Part shown: piece by piece, positions 1 through 6,181 of the stretch
Numbering within the stretch: the stretch's first letter is position 1
How the letters are laid out: each line of letters starts with the position of its first letter
NCBI GenBank assembly: GCA_937926025.1
Contig: CALANQ010000019.1
Span: forward strand, 1-9,431
Reading direction: 5' to 3'
DNA length: 9,431 nucleotides
Origin: an uncultured Acidimicrobiales bacterium
Lineage (GTDB): Bacteria > Actinomycetota > Acidimicrobiia > Acidimicrobiales > Iamiaceae
The notes under the pieces: generated by a model
What the model was told of the DNA's origin: nothing
Seen by the model: the letters and a program-made list of their open reading frames with translations, nothing else
Database searches by the model: none
Position numbers and translations under genes: made by a program

Positions 1-73
1 GCGGCGACCAGCGCCGGTGGGGCCCGGCGAACGGCTTCGACCGGGGGTGACGTCGGCTGCGAGACTCGGCGCC

Positions 74-1210
74 ATGGCTGCGACCCCCTCGATCACCATC
101 CCCGCCGACCTCCTCCCCGCCGACGGCCGCTTCGGCTGCGGCCCGTCCAAGGTCCGCCCGGAGGCCCTCGAGGCGCTGGTCGCCGACGCCCCCACCTACC
201 TCGGCACCTCCCACCGCCAAGCGCCCGTGAAGTTCATGGTGAGCCGCCTGCGCAACGCCGTCGCCGAGCTGTTCGCCCTGCCCGACGGCTACGAGGTCAT
301 CCTCGGCAACGGTGGCACCACGGTGTTCTGGGACGCCGCCGTGTTCGGCCTCATCGAGCAGAAGAGCCAGCACCTCACCTTCGGCGAGTTCTCGTCGAAG
401 TTCGCCGAGTGCGCGAGCCGGGCGCCGTTCCTGGGTGAGCCCACCGTCATCAGCGCCCCGCCCGGCGAGGCCGCCGAGGCCAGCGCCGAGACCGGCGTCG
501 ACGTCTACGCCCTCACCCACAACGAGACCTCGACCGGCGTCGCCATGCCCATCGTCCGCCCCACCGGCACCGACGAGGGCGCCCTGGTGGCGGTCGACGC
601 CACCTCTGCTGCGGGCGGGCTGAAGTTCGACGCCTCGCAGACCGACGTCTACTACTTCGCCCCGCAGAAGTGCCTGGCGTCCGACGGCGGCCTCTGGATC
701 GCCGCGGTGTCGCCGGCGGCCCAGGAGCGCATCGATCGCATCGCCGCCAGCGACCGGTGGATCCCGGCCTCGATCGACCTGAAGATCGCCAAGGACAACT
801 CGCTCAAGGACCAGACGTACAACACGCCGGCGCTGGCCACCATCCACCTGGCCGTCAGCCAGATGGAGTGGATCAACACCAACGGCGGCCTCGGCATGTC
901 GTCGGCCCGCTCCGCCAAGAGCGCAGAGATCATGTACGGCTGGGCCGAGGCCTCGGAGTACGCCACGCCGTTCGTGGCCGACCCGGCGTTCCGCTCCAAC
1001 GTGGTCGCCACCATCGACCTCGACGACTCGGTCGAGGCCACCACGGTCTCCGCCGTGCTCCGGGCCAACGGCATCGTCGACACCGACAGCTACCGCAAGC
1101 TGGGCCGCAACCAGCTGCGCATCGCCATGTTCCCCGCCATCGACAGCGAGGACATCGAGGCGCTGACCCGCTGCATCGACCACGTGGTCGACGAGCTCCG
1201 CTCCGCCTGA
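74..1210 (+). CDS. serC: Phosphoserine aminotransferase (SerC), mycobacterial type
   Basis: PLP-dependent enzyme that transaminates 3-phosphohydroxypyruvate with glutamate to give O-phosphoserine, the second step of serine synthesis, in the cytosol. The protein is 378 aa, normal for the actinobacterial branch. Visible landmarks are the N-terminal GRFGCGPSKVR, NGGTTVFWD (residues 79-87), HNETSTG (149-155), VDATSAAGG (174-182, Asp175 probably facing the PLP ring nitrogen) and YFAPQKCLASDGG with the probable Schiff-base Lys199. The frame stays open upstream to a GTG at 17, but the family begins just before DGRF, so the ATG at 74 is preferred. No Shine-Dalgarno is visible before it; a weak -10-like GAGACT (61-66) lies 7 nt upstream, so the start may be leaderless. 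No serA or serB is in view. The next gene follows after 88 nt on the same strand and is functionally unrelated. Confidence 0.95.
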   Translation: MAATPSITIPADLLPADGRFGCGPSKVRPEALEALVADAPTYLGTSHRQAPVKFMVSRLRNAVAELFALPDGYEVILGNGGTTVFWDAAVFGLIEQKSQHLTFGEFSSKFAECASRAPFLGEPTVISAPPGEAAEASAETGVDVYALTHNETSTGVAMPIVRPTGTDEGALVAVDATSAAGGLKFDASQTDVYYFAPQKCLASDGGLWIAAVSPAAQERIDRIAASDRWIPASIDLKIAKDNSLKDQTYNTPALATIHLAVSQMEWINTNGGLGMSSARSAKSAEIMYGWAEASEYATPFVADPAFRSNVVATIDLDDSVEATTVSAVLRANGIVDTDSYRKLGRNQLRIAMFPAIDSEDIEALTRCIDHVVDELRSA

Positions 1211-1286
1211 CTCGGTCCGGCCCGCACTCCGGCCATCGTTCACACGGACGCAACGCGACACCGGCGATGCCGCCCCACCGCTCCGG

Positions 1287-1292
1287 TAGGGT
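1287..1292 (+). promoter_or_regulatory. -10 box of a leaderless promoter before the HupE-like gene
   Basis: TAGGGT fits the actinobacterial -10 pattern TANNNT and sits 6 nt before the ATG at 1299, which places the expected transcription start on the start codon. There is no Shine-Dalgarno at normal spacing and no convincing -35 hexamer. The same TAGGGT-N6-start arrangement precedes the glycosyltransferase at 5504, which supports it being functional. The call is inferred from pattern only. Confidence 0.5.
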
Positions 1293-1298
1293 CCGGCC

Positions 1299-1907
1299 AT
1301 GCTCGAACTGCGTCGCCTTCCTCGTCTCGTCGCTGCTGTGGTGGGTGCCCTCGGCGGCGCCCTGCTGGTGGCGGCCCCTGCCTCAGCCCACGTCGGCCAC
1401 GGGACCGACGGGTTCACCAACGGCTTCCTGCACCCGCTGACCGGCCCGGACCACCTCCTGGCCATGGCGGCGGTCGGCGTGGTCGCGGCCACCTGGCGCA
1501 GCGACCGCACCCTCTGGCTCGCCCCGGCCTCGTTCCTCCTCGGCATGGTCGCCGGCGGCGTCGCCGGCATGGCCGGCGTGCCGTTCCCCGGCGCCGAGCT
1601 CCTCATCGCCGCCTCGGTCCTGCTCCTGGGCATCGCCATCGCCGCCGCCGTGACCGACGGCAAGGCCTCGGCCTTCGTGCTGCCGATCCTGGCTGCGGCC
1701 GGCGTCGCCCACGGCCACGCCCACGGGGCTGAGGCTCCCACCTCGGCCCACCCGGCGCTGTACATCGGCGGGTTCCTGCTGGCCACGGCCGGCGTGCACC
1801 TCGCCGGCGTCGGCGTGGGCACGGTCATCCGGGACCGCCAGGTGGCACGGGTCGGCCTCGGGGTGGCCACGGCCACCGCCGGCGTGCTGCTGCTCACCGC
1901 CGCCTGA
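1299..1907 (+). CDS. HupE/UreJ-family membrane protein (probable Ni/Co or other metal permease)
   Basis: A 202-aa membrane protein. Residues 1-30 form a signal peptide (RR near the N-terminus, hydrophobic core, APASA) with likely cleavage before His31, leaving a mature N-terminus HVGHG. The HupE/UreJ signature HPLTGPDHLLAMAAVG follows at 45-60, with His45, Asp51 and His52 likely metal ligands. A second histidine cluster, AHGHAHGAE, is at 137-145. About six hydrophobic segments remain after cleavage: roughly 50-66, 71-92, 98-119, 125-138, 152-174 and 183-202. HupE/UreJ proteins are linked to nickel or cobalt uptake for hydrogenase and urease, but neither enzyme is encoded here, so the metal is unknown. 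The start is chosen because it gives a clean signal peptide and follows TAGGGT by 6 nt. It ends 268 nt before the end of the convergent metY. Confidence 0.85.
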   Translation: MLELRRLPRLVAAVVGALGGALLVAAPASAHVGHGTDGFTNGFLHPLTGPDHLLAMAAVGVVAATWRSDRTLWLAPASFLLGMVAGGVAGMAGVPFPGAELLIAASVLLLGIAIAAAVTDGKASAFVLPILAAAGVAHGHAHGAEAPTSAHPALYIGGFLLATAGVHLAGVGVGTVIRDRQVARVGLGVATATAGVLLLTAA

Positions 1908-1955
1908 CCCGGGGCGGCTCACCGCCGCACCCCTCCTCCCCACGGACCTGGCGGA

Positions 1956-2020
1956 CCTTCGCCGCGCTCCGTCACCAGATCGACCGCTCGATGCGGTGGG
2001 CCGACCACGCGGAGCGAAGG
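1956..2020 (+). other. Nested inverted repeats downstream of the HupE-like gene (possible structured RNA)
   Basis: Four nested arm pairs can be drawn by eye: CCTTCG (1956-1961) with CGAAGG (2015-2020), CTCCG (1967-1971) with CGGAG (2010-2014), CACC (1973-1976) with GGTG (1995-1998), and ATCGA (1979-1983) with TCGAT (1988-1992) closing a CCGC loop. Together they give 20 base pairs in 65 nt, broken by a 5-nt bulge and an 11-nt internal loop. It begins 48 nt after the HupE-like stop. It may be a 3' structure or terminator of that gene, or a chance fold in GC-rich DNA. The rest of 1908-2120 shows no gene; it contains only a direct repeat CGACGGATCCG at 2037-2047 and 2086-2096. Confidence 0.3.
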
Positions 2021-2120
2021 CACCTGAGGCCGAAAACGACGGATCCGCCGCACGCATCGACCGGGGGGAGGGGTGGCCGATACTGCGACGGATCCGAAGG
2101 CCGGCGAACCGGACCAGGCA

Positions 2121-2138
2121 TCCACCCTACCGGGTGGA
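2121..2138. terminator. Hairpin between convergent genes, possible bidirectional terminator
   Basis: TCCACCC (2121-2127), loop TACC, GGGTGGA (2132-2138): a perfect 7-bp stem. No T-run follows on either strand, as is common for intergenic hairpins in high-GC actinobacteria. It lies between the convergent HupE-like gene and metY and could serve both. Confidence 0.4.
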
Positions 2139-2148
2139 GCACGCGCCG

Positions 2149-2168
2149 ATCACGCTCGGTGGCGTGAT
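2149..2168 (-). terminator. Hairpin just after metY, probable terminator
   Basis: ATCACGC (2149-2155), 6-nt loop, GCGTGAT (2162-2168): a perfect 7-bp stem starting 7 nt after the metY stop codon. It has no T-run, so it would be an I-shaped terminator or an RNA 3'-end stabiliser. The hairpin at 2121-2138 is next downstream in the metY direction. Confidence 0.45.
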
Positions 2169-2175
2169 ACAGGTG

Positions 2176-3489
2176 TCACTTCGCGGCGGCGAAGCCCTTC
2201 TCCAGGTCAGCGATGATGTCGTCGATCGACTCCAGGCCGACCGACAGCCGCACCAGGCCGGGATCCACGCCCGTGGTGATCTGCTCCTCCGCCGTGAGCT
2301 GGCTGTGCGTGGTGGACGCGGGGTGGATGGCGAGACTGCGGACGTCGCCGATGTTGGCCACGTGGCTGTGCAGCTCCAGGCCCTCGACGAACTTGGCGCC
2401 CGCCTCCCGGCCGCCGGCGATGACGAACGCCGGCACCGAGCCGAACCCCCGCCCGCCGGTGATGGCCTTGGCCCGCTCGTGCCACGGCGAGTCCGGCAGA
2501 CCGGCGTACTGGACCCGCTCCACCTGCGGGTGCTGGGCCAGGAACTCGGCCACCTTCTGAGCGTTGGCGTTGTGCCGCTCCATGCGGAGGCTGAGCGTCT
2601 CCAGCCCCTGGAGCAGCAGGAACGAGTTGAACGGGCTGATGGCGGCACCGATGTCGCGGAGCAGCTGCACCCGGGCCTTGATGATGTACGACCCTGCGCC
2701 CAGCGCCGGCCAGAACGACAGGCCGTGGTAGCTGGGGTCGGGCTCGGTGAACCCGGGGAACTTGTCGTTGGCGGAGAAGTCGAACGACCCGCCGTCGACG
2801 ATGACGCCGCCGATGGACGTGCCGTGGCCACCGATGAACTTGGTGGCCGAGTGCACCACGATGTCGGCGCCGTGCTCGAACGGGCGCACCAACCACGGCG
2901 AGGCGACCGTGTTGTCGACGATGAGCGGCACCCCGACCTCGAGGGCGATGGCCGAGATGGCGGCGATGTCGAGGAAATCGTTCTTCGGGTTGCCGATGGT
3001 CTCGCCGTAGAAGGCCTTGGTGTTGGGCTTCACGGCCGCCCGCCACGCGTCGAGGTCGTCGGGGTCGTCGACGAACGTGACCTCGATGCCGATCTTCGGG
3101 AACGTGTAGTGGAACAGGTTGTAGGTGCCGCCGTAGAGCGACGCGCTGGCCACGATGTGGCTGCCCGCCTCGGCCAGGTTGAGGATGGCCAGCGTCTCGG
3201 CCGCCTGGCCCGAGGCCACCGCGAGGGCGCCCGGAAGGCCGACGGCCGTGGCGGTGGCACCCTCGAGCGCCGCGATCCGGGCCTCGACCACACCCTGGGT
3301 CGGGTTCATGATCCGGGTGTAGATGTTGCCGATCTCGGCCAGCGCGAACAGGTTCGACGCGTGCTCCGAGTCCCGGAACTGGTAGCTGGTGGTCTGGTAG
3401 ATCGGTACGGCGCGGGACCCCGTGGCGGGGTCGGGCTGCTGACCGGCGTGGATCTGTTGGGTCTCGAAACCCCAGGCATCGTTGCTCAT
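2176..3489 (-). CDS. metY: O-acetylhomoserine aminocarboxypropyltransferase (MetY, sulfhydrylase)
   Basis: Cytosolic PLP enzyme of the Cys/Met metabolism family. It replaces the acetyl group of O-acetylhomoserine with sulfide to give homocysteine for methionine synthesis. The product is 437 aa, the usual length for MetY and longer than the ~400 aa of MetB/MetZ types. Landmarks are ETQQIHAG (9-16), YTRIMNPT (57-64, Tyr and Arg contacting the cofactor phosphate of a neighbouring subunit), SLYGGTYNLF (117-126), VDNT with Asp192, and HSATKFIGGHGTSIGG with the PLP Lys217. The MSND start at 3489 is preferred: a promoter at 3497-3524 places the transcript start on it. An alternative in-frame ATG at 3498 overlaps the -10 box. 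The frame stays open for about 2 kb further upstream only because stops are rare in this GC-rich DNA. No metX is adjacent; in mycobacteria the homologue lies next to the homoserine acetyltransferase gene. Confidence 0.94.
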   Translation of the reverse strand: MSNDAWGFETQQIHAGQQPDPATGSRAVPIYQTTSYQFRDSEHASNLFALAEIGNIYTRIMNPTQGVVEARIAALEGATATAVGLPGALAVASGQAAETLAILNLAEAGSHIVASASLYGGTYNLFHYTFPKIGIEVTFVDDPDDLDAWRAAVKPNTKAFYGETIGNPKNDFLDIAAISAIALEVGVPLIVDNTVASPWLVRPFEHGADIVVHSATKFIGGHGTSIGGVIVDGGSFDFSANDKFPGFTEPDPSYHGLSFWPALGAGSYIIKARVQLLRDIGAAISPFNSFLLLQGLETLSLRMERHNANAQKVAEFLAQHPQVERVQYAGLPDSPWHERAKAITGGRGFGSVPAFVIAGGREAGAKFVEGLELHSHVANIGDVRSLAIHPASTTHSQLTAEEQITTGVDPGLVRLSVGLESIDDIIADLEKGFAAAK

Positions 3490-3496
3490 GGCGCGC

Positions 3497-3524
3497 ATGG
3501 TAGCGGCAATTCCCGACCAATCAA
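3497..3524 (-). promoter_or_regulatory. Sigma70-type promoter of metY, leaderless
   Basis: On the minus strand, TTGATT (3519-3524) is separated by 16 nt from TACCAT (3497-3502). The -10 box is 7 nt before the ATG at 3489, so the expected start site coincides with the start codon. No Shine-Dalgarno precedes that ATG. With no 5' UTR, a SAM or similar riboswitch is ruled out for this promoter, so any methionine control would act on transcription initiation. Confidence 0.6.
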
Positions 3525-3544
3525 GTAGGAAATGACGCGCTGGT

Positions 3545-3560
3545 CGGGGCCCGGGCCCCG
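3545..3560. repeat. Perfect 16-bp palindrome in the metY/3578 divergent region
   Basis: CGGGGCCCGGGCCCCG reads identically on both strands. It lies upstream of the -35 box of metY and just before the Shine-Dalgarno of the divergent membrane protein gene. It could be an operator, a hairpin in that gene's 5' UTR, or a GC-rich coincidence. Confidence 0.35.
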
Positions 3561-3563
3561 TCT

Positions 3564-3569
3564 GGAAGG
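3564..3569 (+). promoter_or_regulatory. Ribosome binding site of the four-helix membrane protein gene
   Basis: GGAAGG lies 8 nt before the ATG at 3578. It supports this start and the reality of the gene, which otherwise has no recognised family. No convincing -10/-35 pair was found between this site and metY. Confidence 0.55.
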
Positions 3570-3577
3570 CTGGCCCG

Positions 3578-4174
3578 ATGCGGGTGGAGCGGACAGCGGT
3601 GGCCGGTCTCGCGGCCGTCGGCGCCGCGGCGCTGGGTGGGTTGGTCACGGCCGCCGCGACGGTCGTCGTGGTGGGCCGAGCCGACGTGCTGCGCACCATC
3701 GGGGCGCTGTCCGACGGGACGCTCCTGCGGCCCGAGCTGTACTGCTGCGGCATGGAGTCGTGGCAGCTCCAGGTCGGGCGGCTCCTGGCCTCGAGCGCGG
3801 CCGTGGCGGTTCTGATCGCGATGCACCGCCAGGTGCGCTCCCCCGCCGCATCGCTGGCGCTGCTGCTCGGTGCATCAGCCGGTTCCGCGGTGGTGCTGAC
3901 GGACCAGATCCTGCTCCCGCTCCACGGCTGGCCCGGCGCCGTGCTGTTCGACCACCCGGGCATCGCCGCCTGGTGGCTGGTCTGGCTGGCACCGCCGACA
4001 GCCGCCGCGCTGCTCAGGGCTCCGCGTACCAGACCTCGAGCCGACCGACCCGATGGGGCTGCAGCCCGGCGGCCTGCGCCTGCGACCGCACCCGGTCCGC
4101 CACCCCGTCCGGGAGGAGCGGGACGTCGCGGGGGTCCAGCACCAGCAGATCGAAGGGCACGGACGCATCCGTGA
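3578..4174 (+). CDS. Unrecognised membrane protein with about four transmembrane helices
   Basis: A 198-aa product of no family I recognise. Hydrophobic segments lie at about 7-33, 66-83, 90-113 and 129-147. Between the first two is a polar loop with RPELYCCGMESW (51-62, adjacent Cys56-Cys57), which may face outside and form a disulfide. Codons have high GC at the third position through the membrane part, and GGAAGG stands 8 nt before the ATG, so the first ~148 residues look truly coded. The last ~50 residues are an Arg/Pro/Ala-rich tail lying entirely over the antisense end of the convergent glycosyltransferase (4014-5504). That tail looks like read-through of antisense sequence rather than a folded domain. 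Function is unknown. A link to the neighbouring metY or to cell-envelope glycosylation cannot be shown. Confidence 0.6.
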   Translation: MRVERTAVAGLAAVGAAALGGLVTAAATVVVVGRADVLRTIGALSDGTLLRPELYCCGMESWQLQVGRLLASSAAVAVLIAMHRQVRSPAASLALLLGASAGSAVVLTDQILLPLHGWPGAVLFDHPGIAAWWLVWLAPPTAAALLRAPRTRPRADRPDGAAARRPAPATAPGPPPRPGGAGRRGGPAPADRRARTHP

Positions 4175-5504
4175 ACCCGACCTGGCCGCTGTCCGCGTCG
4201 GGGAAGTACCTCTCCACCGACTCGCCCTTGAAGCGCACCGACGTCGGCTCCACGCCACGGGCGTCGAGGTCGGCGGCGAGCCGGCCGTAGTCGCCGGGCT
4301 CGATGGTCGCCGTCCGCCAGGTCGCCACCACGCCCGCGGCGACGAGGGCCACCGCCGCCACCCCCAGCGCGGCCGCCGGCCCCGGAGCCCGGCGCCACCG
4401 ATCCCCGATCCCGTCGCGTCCGCCGGCGGGGTCCGCGGTGCGCTCGGCCAGCTCCACGAGGCCCATGGCGGCCACCAGCACCGACAACGGCGCCCAGAGC
4501 AGGTAGTAGTGCGGGAGCGCCACGCTGGTCAGCAGGTGGAAGCCCAGCAGGCTCAGCCAGAGGGCGCTCGCATAGACCACGGGCGCCCGATGACGACCGG
4601 TCCACGCGCCGACCACGCCGATGGCCAGCCCGAGGCACGCGGCCACCCCCATCCCGCGCCACTGGTACCGCAGGTGCGACCAGCGGGGCTGGTGCTCGGT
4701 GAGCCGCCCGTCCACCACCAGCTGGTGCCCGGTCCGGGCGTGGTCGAACTGGTAGTCCAGCAGGGCGCGCAGGTGCGACGGGCCGTCGGTCCCCAGCACC
4801 ACCACGTAGGTCAGAGGCAGGACGGCCACGGCCAGCGCGGCCAGGGCCAGCGCCGGACCCGCCACCCGCCGCAACGACCGCTGGCGCCACCACGCCATCG
4901 CCACGATCGGCGCCACCGCCACCAAGGCCGTCGGCTTGAACGCACCGGCCAGCCCGATCAGCAGGCCGGTCGCCAGCGCATCGCGCCAGCGGTTCCGCTC
5001 CACCCAGTTCCACCCGGTCAGCGCCGCGGCCAGCAGCGCCACCACCATGAACGGCTCCAGGTAGCCGAACCGGTCGCCCCGCAGCGGCCCCACGACGGTC
5101 GACCCGACCACCAGCGCCCGGGGCAGCACCGCCCACAGCCCGGCGGCGATCAGGCCGGCCCACCGGGAGTGGAGGCGGCGGCCGACCAGGTACAGGAGCC
5201 CGACCGCCGCCACCGATGCCAGCGCCGGGAAGAACCGGATGCCGACCCGGTTCTGGCCGAACACCTCCTGCCCGAGGCCGAGGAACCAGCGGACGAAGAC
5301 CGGGTGGCCGTTGTCCTGGGTCCAGTCGCCGCCGTCCACCGCCAGCCAGGCCAGCCGGCCGTCCCACGCCTCGTCCGTCTTCCAGTCGGCCGTGGACAGG
5401 GCCCAGAAGGCGTCGAGCACGGCGAGCACCGCCACCCCGCCGCACGCCCACGGCCACCACGACGGGGCGGGATCCGAGCCGGCCGGCCGCGCCTCGTCGC
5501 TCAC
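4014..5504 (-). CDS. GT-C/GT39-like integral membrane glycosyltransferase (ArnT/PMT_2-like)
   Basis: A 496-aa multi-pass protein resembling the dolichyl/polyprenyl-phosphate mannosyltransferase-like family. A first helix (about 18-37) is followed by WKTDEAWDG with the acidic pair Asp44-Glu45, the usual place of the GT-C catalytic acid in the first outer loop, then NGHPVFVRWFLGLG (65-78). Further typical features are the RFGYLEPFM loop (145-153), GAFKPTALV (187-195) and PHYYLLWAPL (331-340). About ten helices span 18-400, and a ~95-residue non-membrane C-terminal part follows. It probably transfers a sugar from a polyprenyl-phosphate donor outside the membrane; donor and acceptor are unknown. 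The start is GTG, 6 nt after a TAGGGT -10 box. The 3' end overlaps the convergent gene at 3578-4174 by 161 bp. It is 143 nt downstream of ilvN on the same strand and has its own promoter-like element. Confidence 0.82.
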   Translation of the reverse strand: MSDEARPAGSDPAPSWWPWACGGVAVLAVLDAFWALSTADWKTDEAWDGRLAWLAVDGGDWTQDNGHPVFVRWFLGLGQEVFGQNRVGIRFFPALASVAAVGLLYLVGRRLHSRWAGLIAAGLWAVLPRALVVGSTVVGPLRGDRFGYLEPFMVVALLAAALTGWNWVERNRWRDALATGLLIGLAGAFKPTALVAVAPIVAMAWWRQRSLRRVAGPALALAALAVAVLPLTYVVVLGTDGPSHLRALLDYQFDHARTGHQLVVDGRLTEHQPRWSHLRYQWRGMGVAACLGLAIGVVGAWTGRHRAPVVYASALWLSLLGFHLLTSVALPHYYLLWAPLSVLVAAMGLVELAERTADPAGGRDGIGDRWRRAPGPAAALGVAAVALVAAGVVATWRTATIEPGDYGRLAADLDARGVEPTSVRFKGESVERYFPDADSGQVGFTDASVPFDLLVLDPRDVPLLPDGVADRVRSQAQAAGLQPHRVGRLEVWYAEP

Positions 5505-5510
5505 GCCGCG

Positions 5511-5516
5511 ACCCTA
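5511..5516 (-). promoter_or_regulatory. -10 box of a leaderless promoter before the glycosyltransferase
   Basis: On the minus strand, TAGGGT precedes the GTG at 5504 by 6 nt, the same hexamer and spacing as before the HupE-like gene. No Shine-Dalgarno and no clear -35 are seen. It supports the GTG as the start and implies transcription separate from ilvBN. Confidence 0.5.
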
Positions 5517-5608
5517 CGGCAGCACCACCGGCCACCGACGGAGCACACCCCGCCGCAGCCACACCGGGATCGGGACCCACGGGCGCCCTGGCGGGGCAGC
5601 CGTGACCT

Positions 5609-5632
5609 GATCAGGGCGACTGCGCCCCGATC
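5609..5632 (-). terminator. Terminator-like hairpin after ilvN
   Basis: On the minus strand, GATCGGGGCG pairs with CGCCCTGATC around a CAGT loop: 10 bp with one G-U pair, starting 15 nt after the ilvN stop. No T-run follows. It probably ends or stabilises the ilvBN transcript before the glycosyltransferase promoter. Confidence 0.55.
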
Positions 5633-5647
5633 GGGAGGAAAGCGGGA

Positions 5648-6181
5648 TCAGGCGGTCTTGTTCTTGACGGCGCGGAGCTTGCCGGCGTCGCGGTCCAGCT
5701 TGGGGAGGGCGATGCGCCCGGTGCGCTGGATGTCGCTGATGCCGAACGTGCGCAGCATCTCCTCGAAGTCGTCCACCTTCGACGGGTGGCCTTCGAGCGA
5801 GACGGTGAGCGCGTTCTGGTTCACGGCGAGGATCTTGCCCTCGAAGATGCGGACCAGCTCGGTGACCTGGTGGCGCTGCTCGCCGGGGCACCGCACGGTG
5901 GCGATCATCAGCTCCCGCTCGACGGAGTGCGCCGGGTCGAGCTCCACGATCTTCACCACGTTGATGAGCTTGTGGAGCTGCTTGACGATCTGCTCGAGCG
6001 GGGCCGAGTCGACGTCGACGACCACGGTGAGGCGGCTGAAGCGCTCGTCCTCGGTGGGCGCCACGGCCAGCGACACGATGTTGTACGCCCGGCGGGAGAA
6101 CAGGTTCACGATGCGGGCGAGGACGCCCGCCTTGTTCTCGACCAGGACCGAGAGGGTGTGGTGCTCGATGTCGGCAGCCAT
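5648..6181 (-). CDS. ilvN: Acetolactate synthase small (regulatory) subunit IlvN
   Basis: Regulatory subunit that activates the catalytic IlvB and gives it valine feedback inhibition. The product is 177 aa, typical length. An N-terminal ACT domain (about 7-80) carries ENKAGVLARIVNLFSRR (15-31) and YNIVSLAVAPTED (33-45), the valine-binding and dimer region. A C-terminal domain (about 88-165) contains ELMIATVRCP, FEGKILAVNQNALTVSLEG and FGISDIQRTGRIALPK, as in full-length IlvN/IlvH. Its ATG shares one base with the ilvB stop (TGATG), and a strong AGGAGG lies inside the ilvB end, so translation is coupled to ilvB. ilvC, which often follows ilvN in actinobacteria, is not here. Confidence 0.96.
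   Translation of the reverse strand: MAADIEHHTLSVLVENKAGVLARIVNLFSRRAYNIVSLAVAPTEDERFSRLTVVVDVDSAPLEQIVKQLHKLINVVKIVELDPAHSVERELMIATVRCPGEQRHQVTELVRIFEGKILAVNQNALTVSLEGHPSKVDDFEEMLRTFGISDIQRTGRIALPKLDRDAGKLRAVKNKTA

Noticed and set aside
652..1083. Minus-strand ORF inside serC
   Set aside because: It is antisense to well-conserved SerC sequence and has no start signal or family pattern.
2037..2096. Direct repeat CGACGGATCCG, two copies 49 bp apart, each containing the palindrome CGGATCCG
   Set aside because: Only two copies, no gene start nearby and no matching structure around them, so it is probably chance or a relic.
1996..3528. Long plus-strand ORF antisense to metY
   Set aside because: The translation is Arg/Gly/Val/Asp-rich, with no recognisable motif, and metY on the opposite strand carries all family signatures.
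3490..5580. In-frame upstream extension of metY giving one ORF of over 1100 aa
   Set aside because: The added part is Gly/Arg/Pro-rich, lies antisense to the 3578 gene and in a wrong frame of the glycosyltransferase, and a promoter stands at the MSND start. It is open only because stops are rare in GC-rich DNA.
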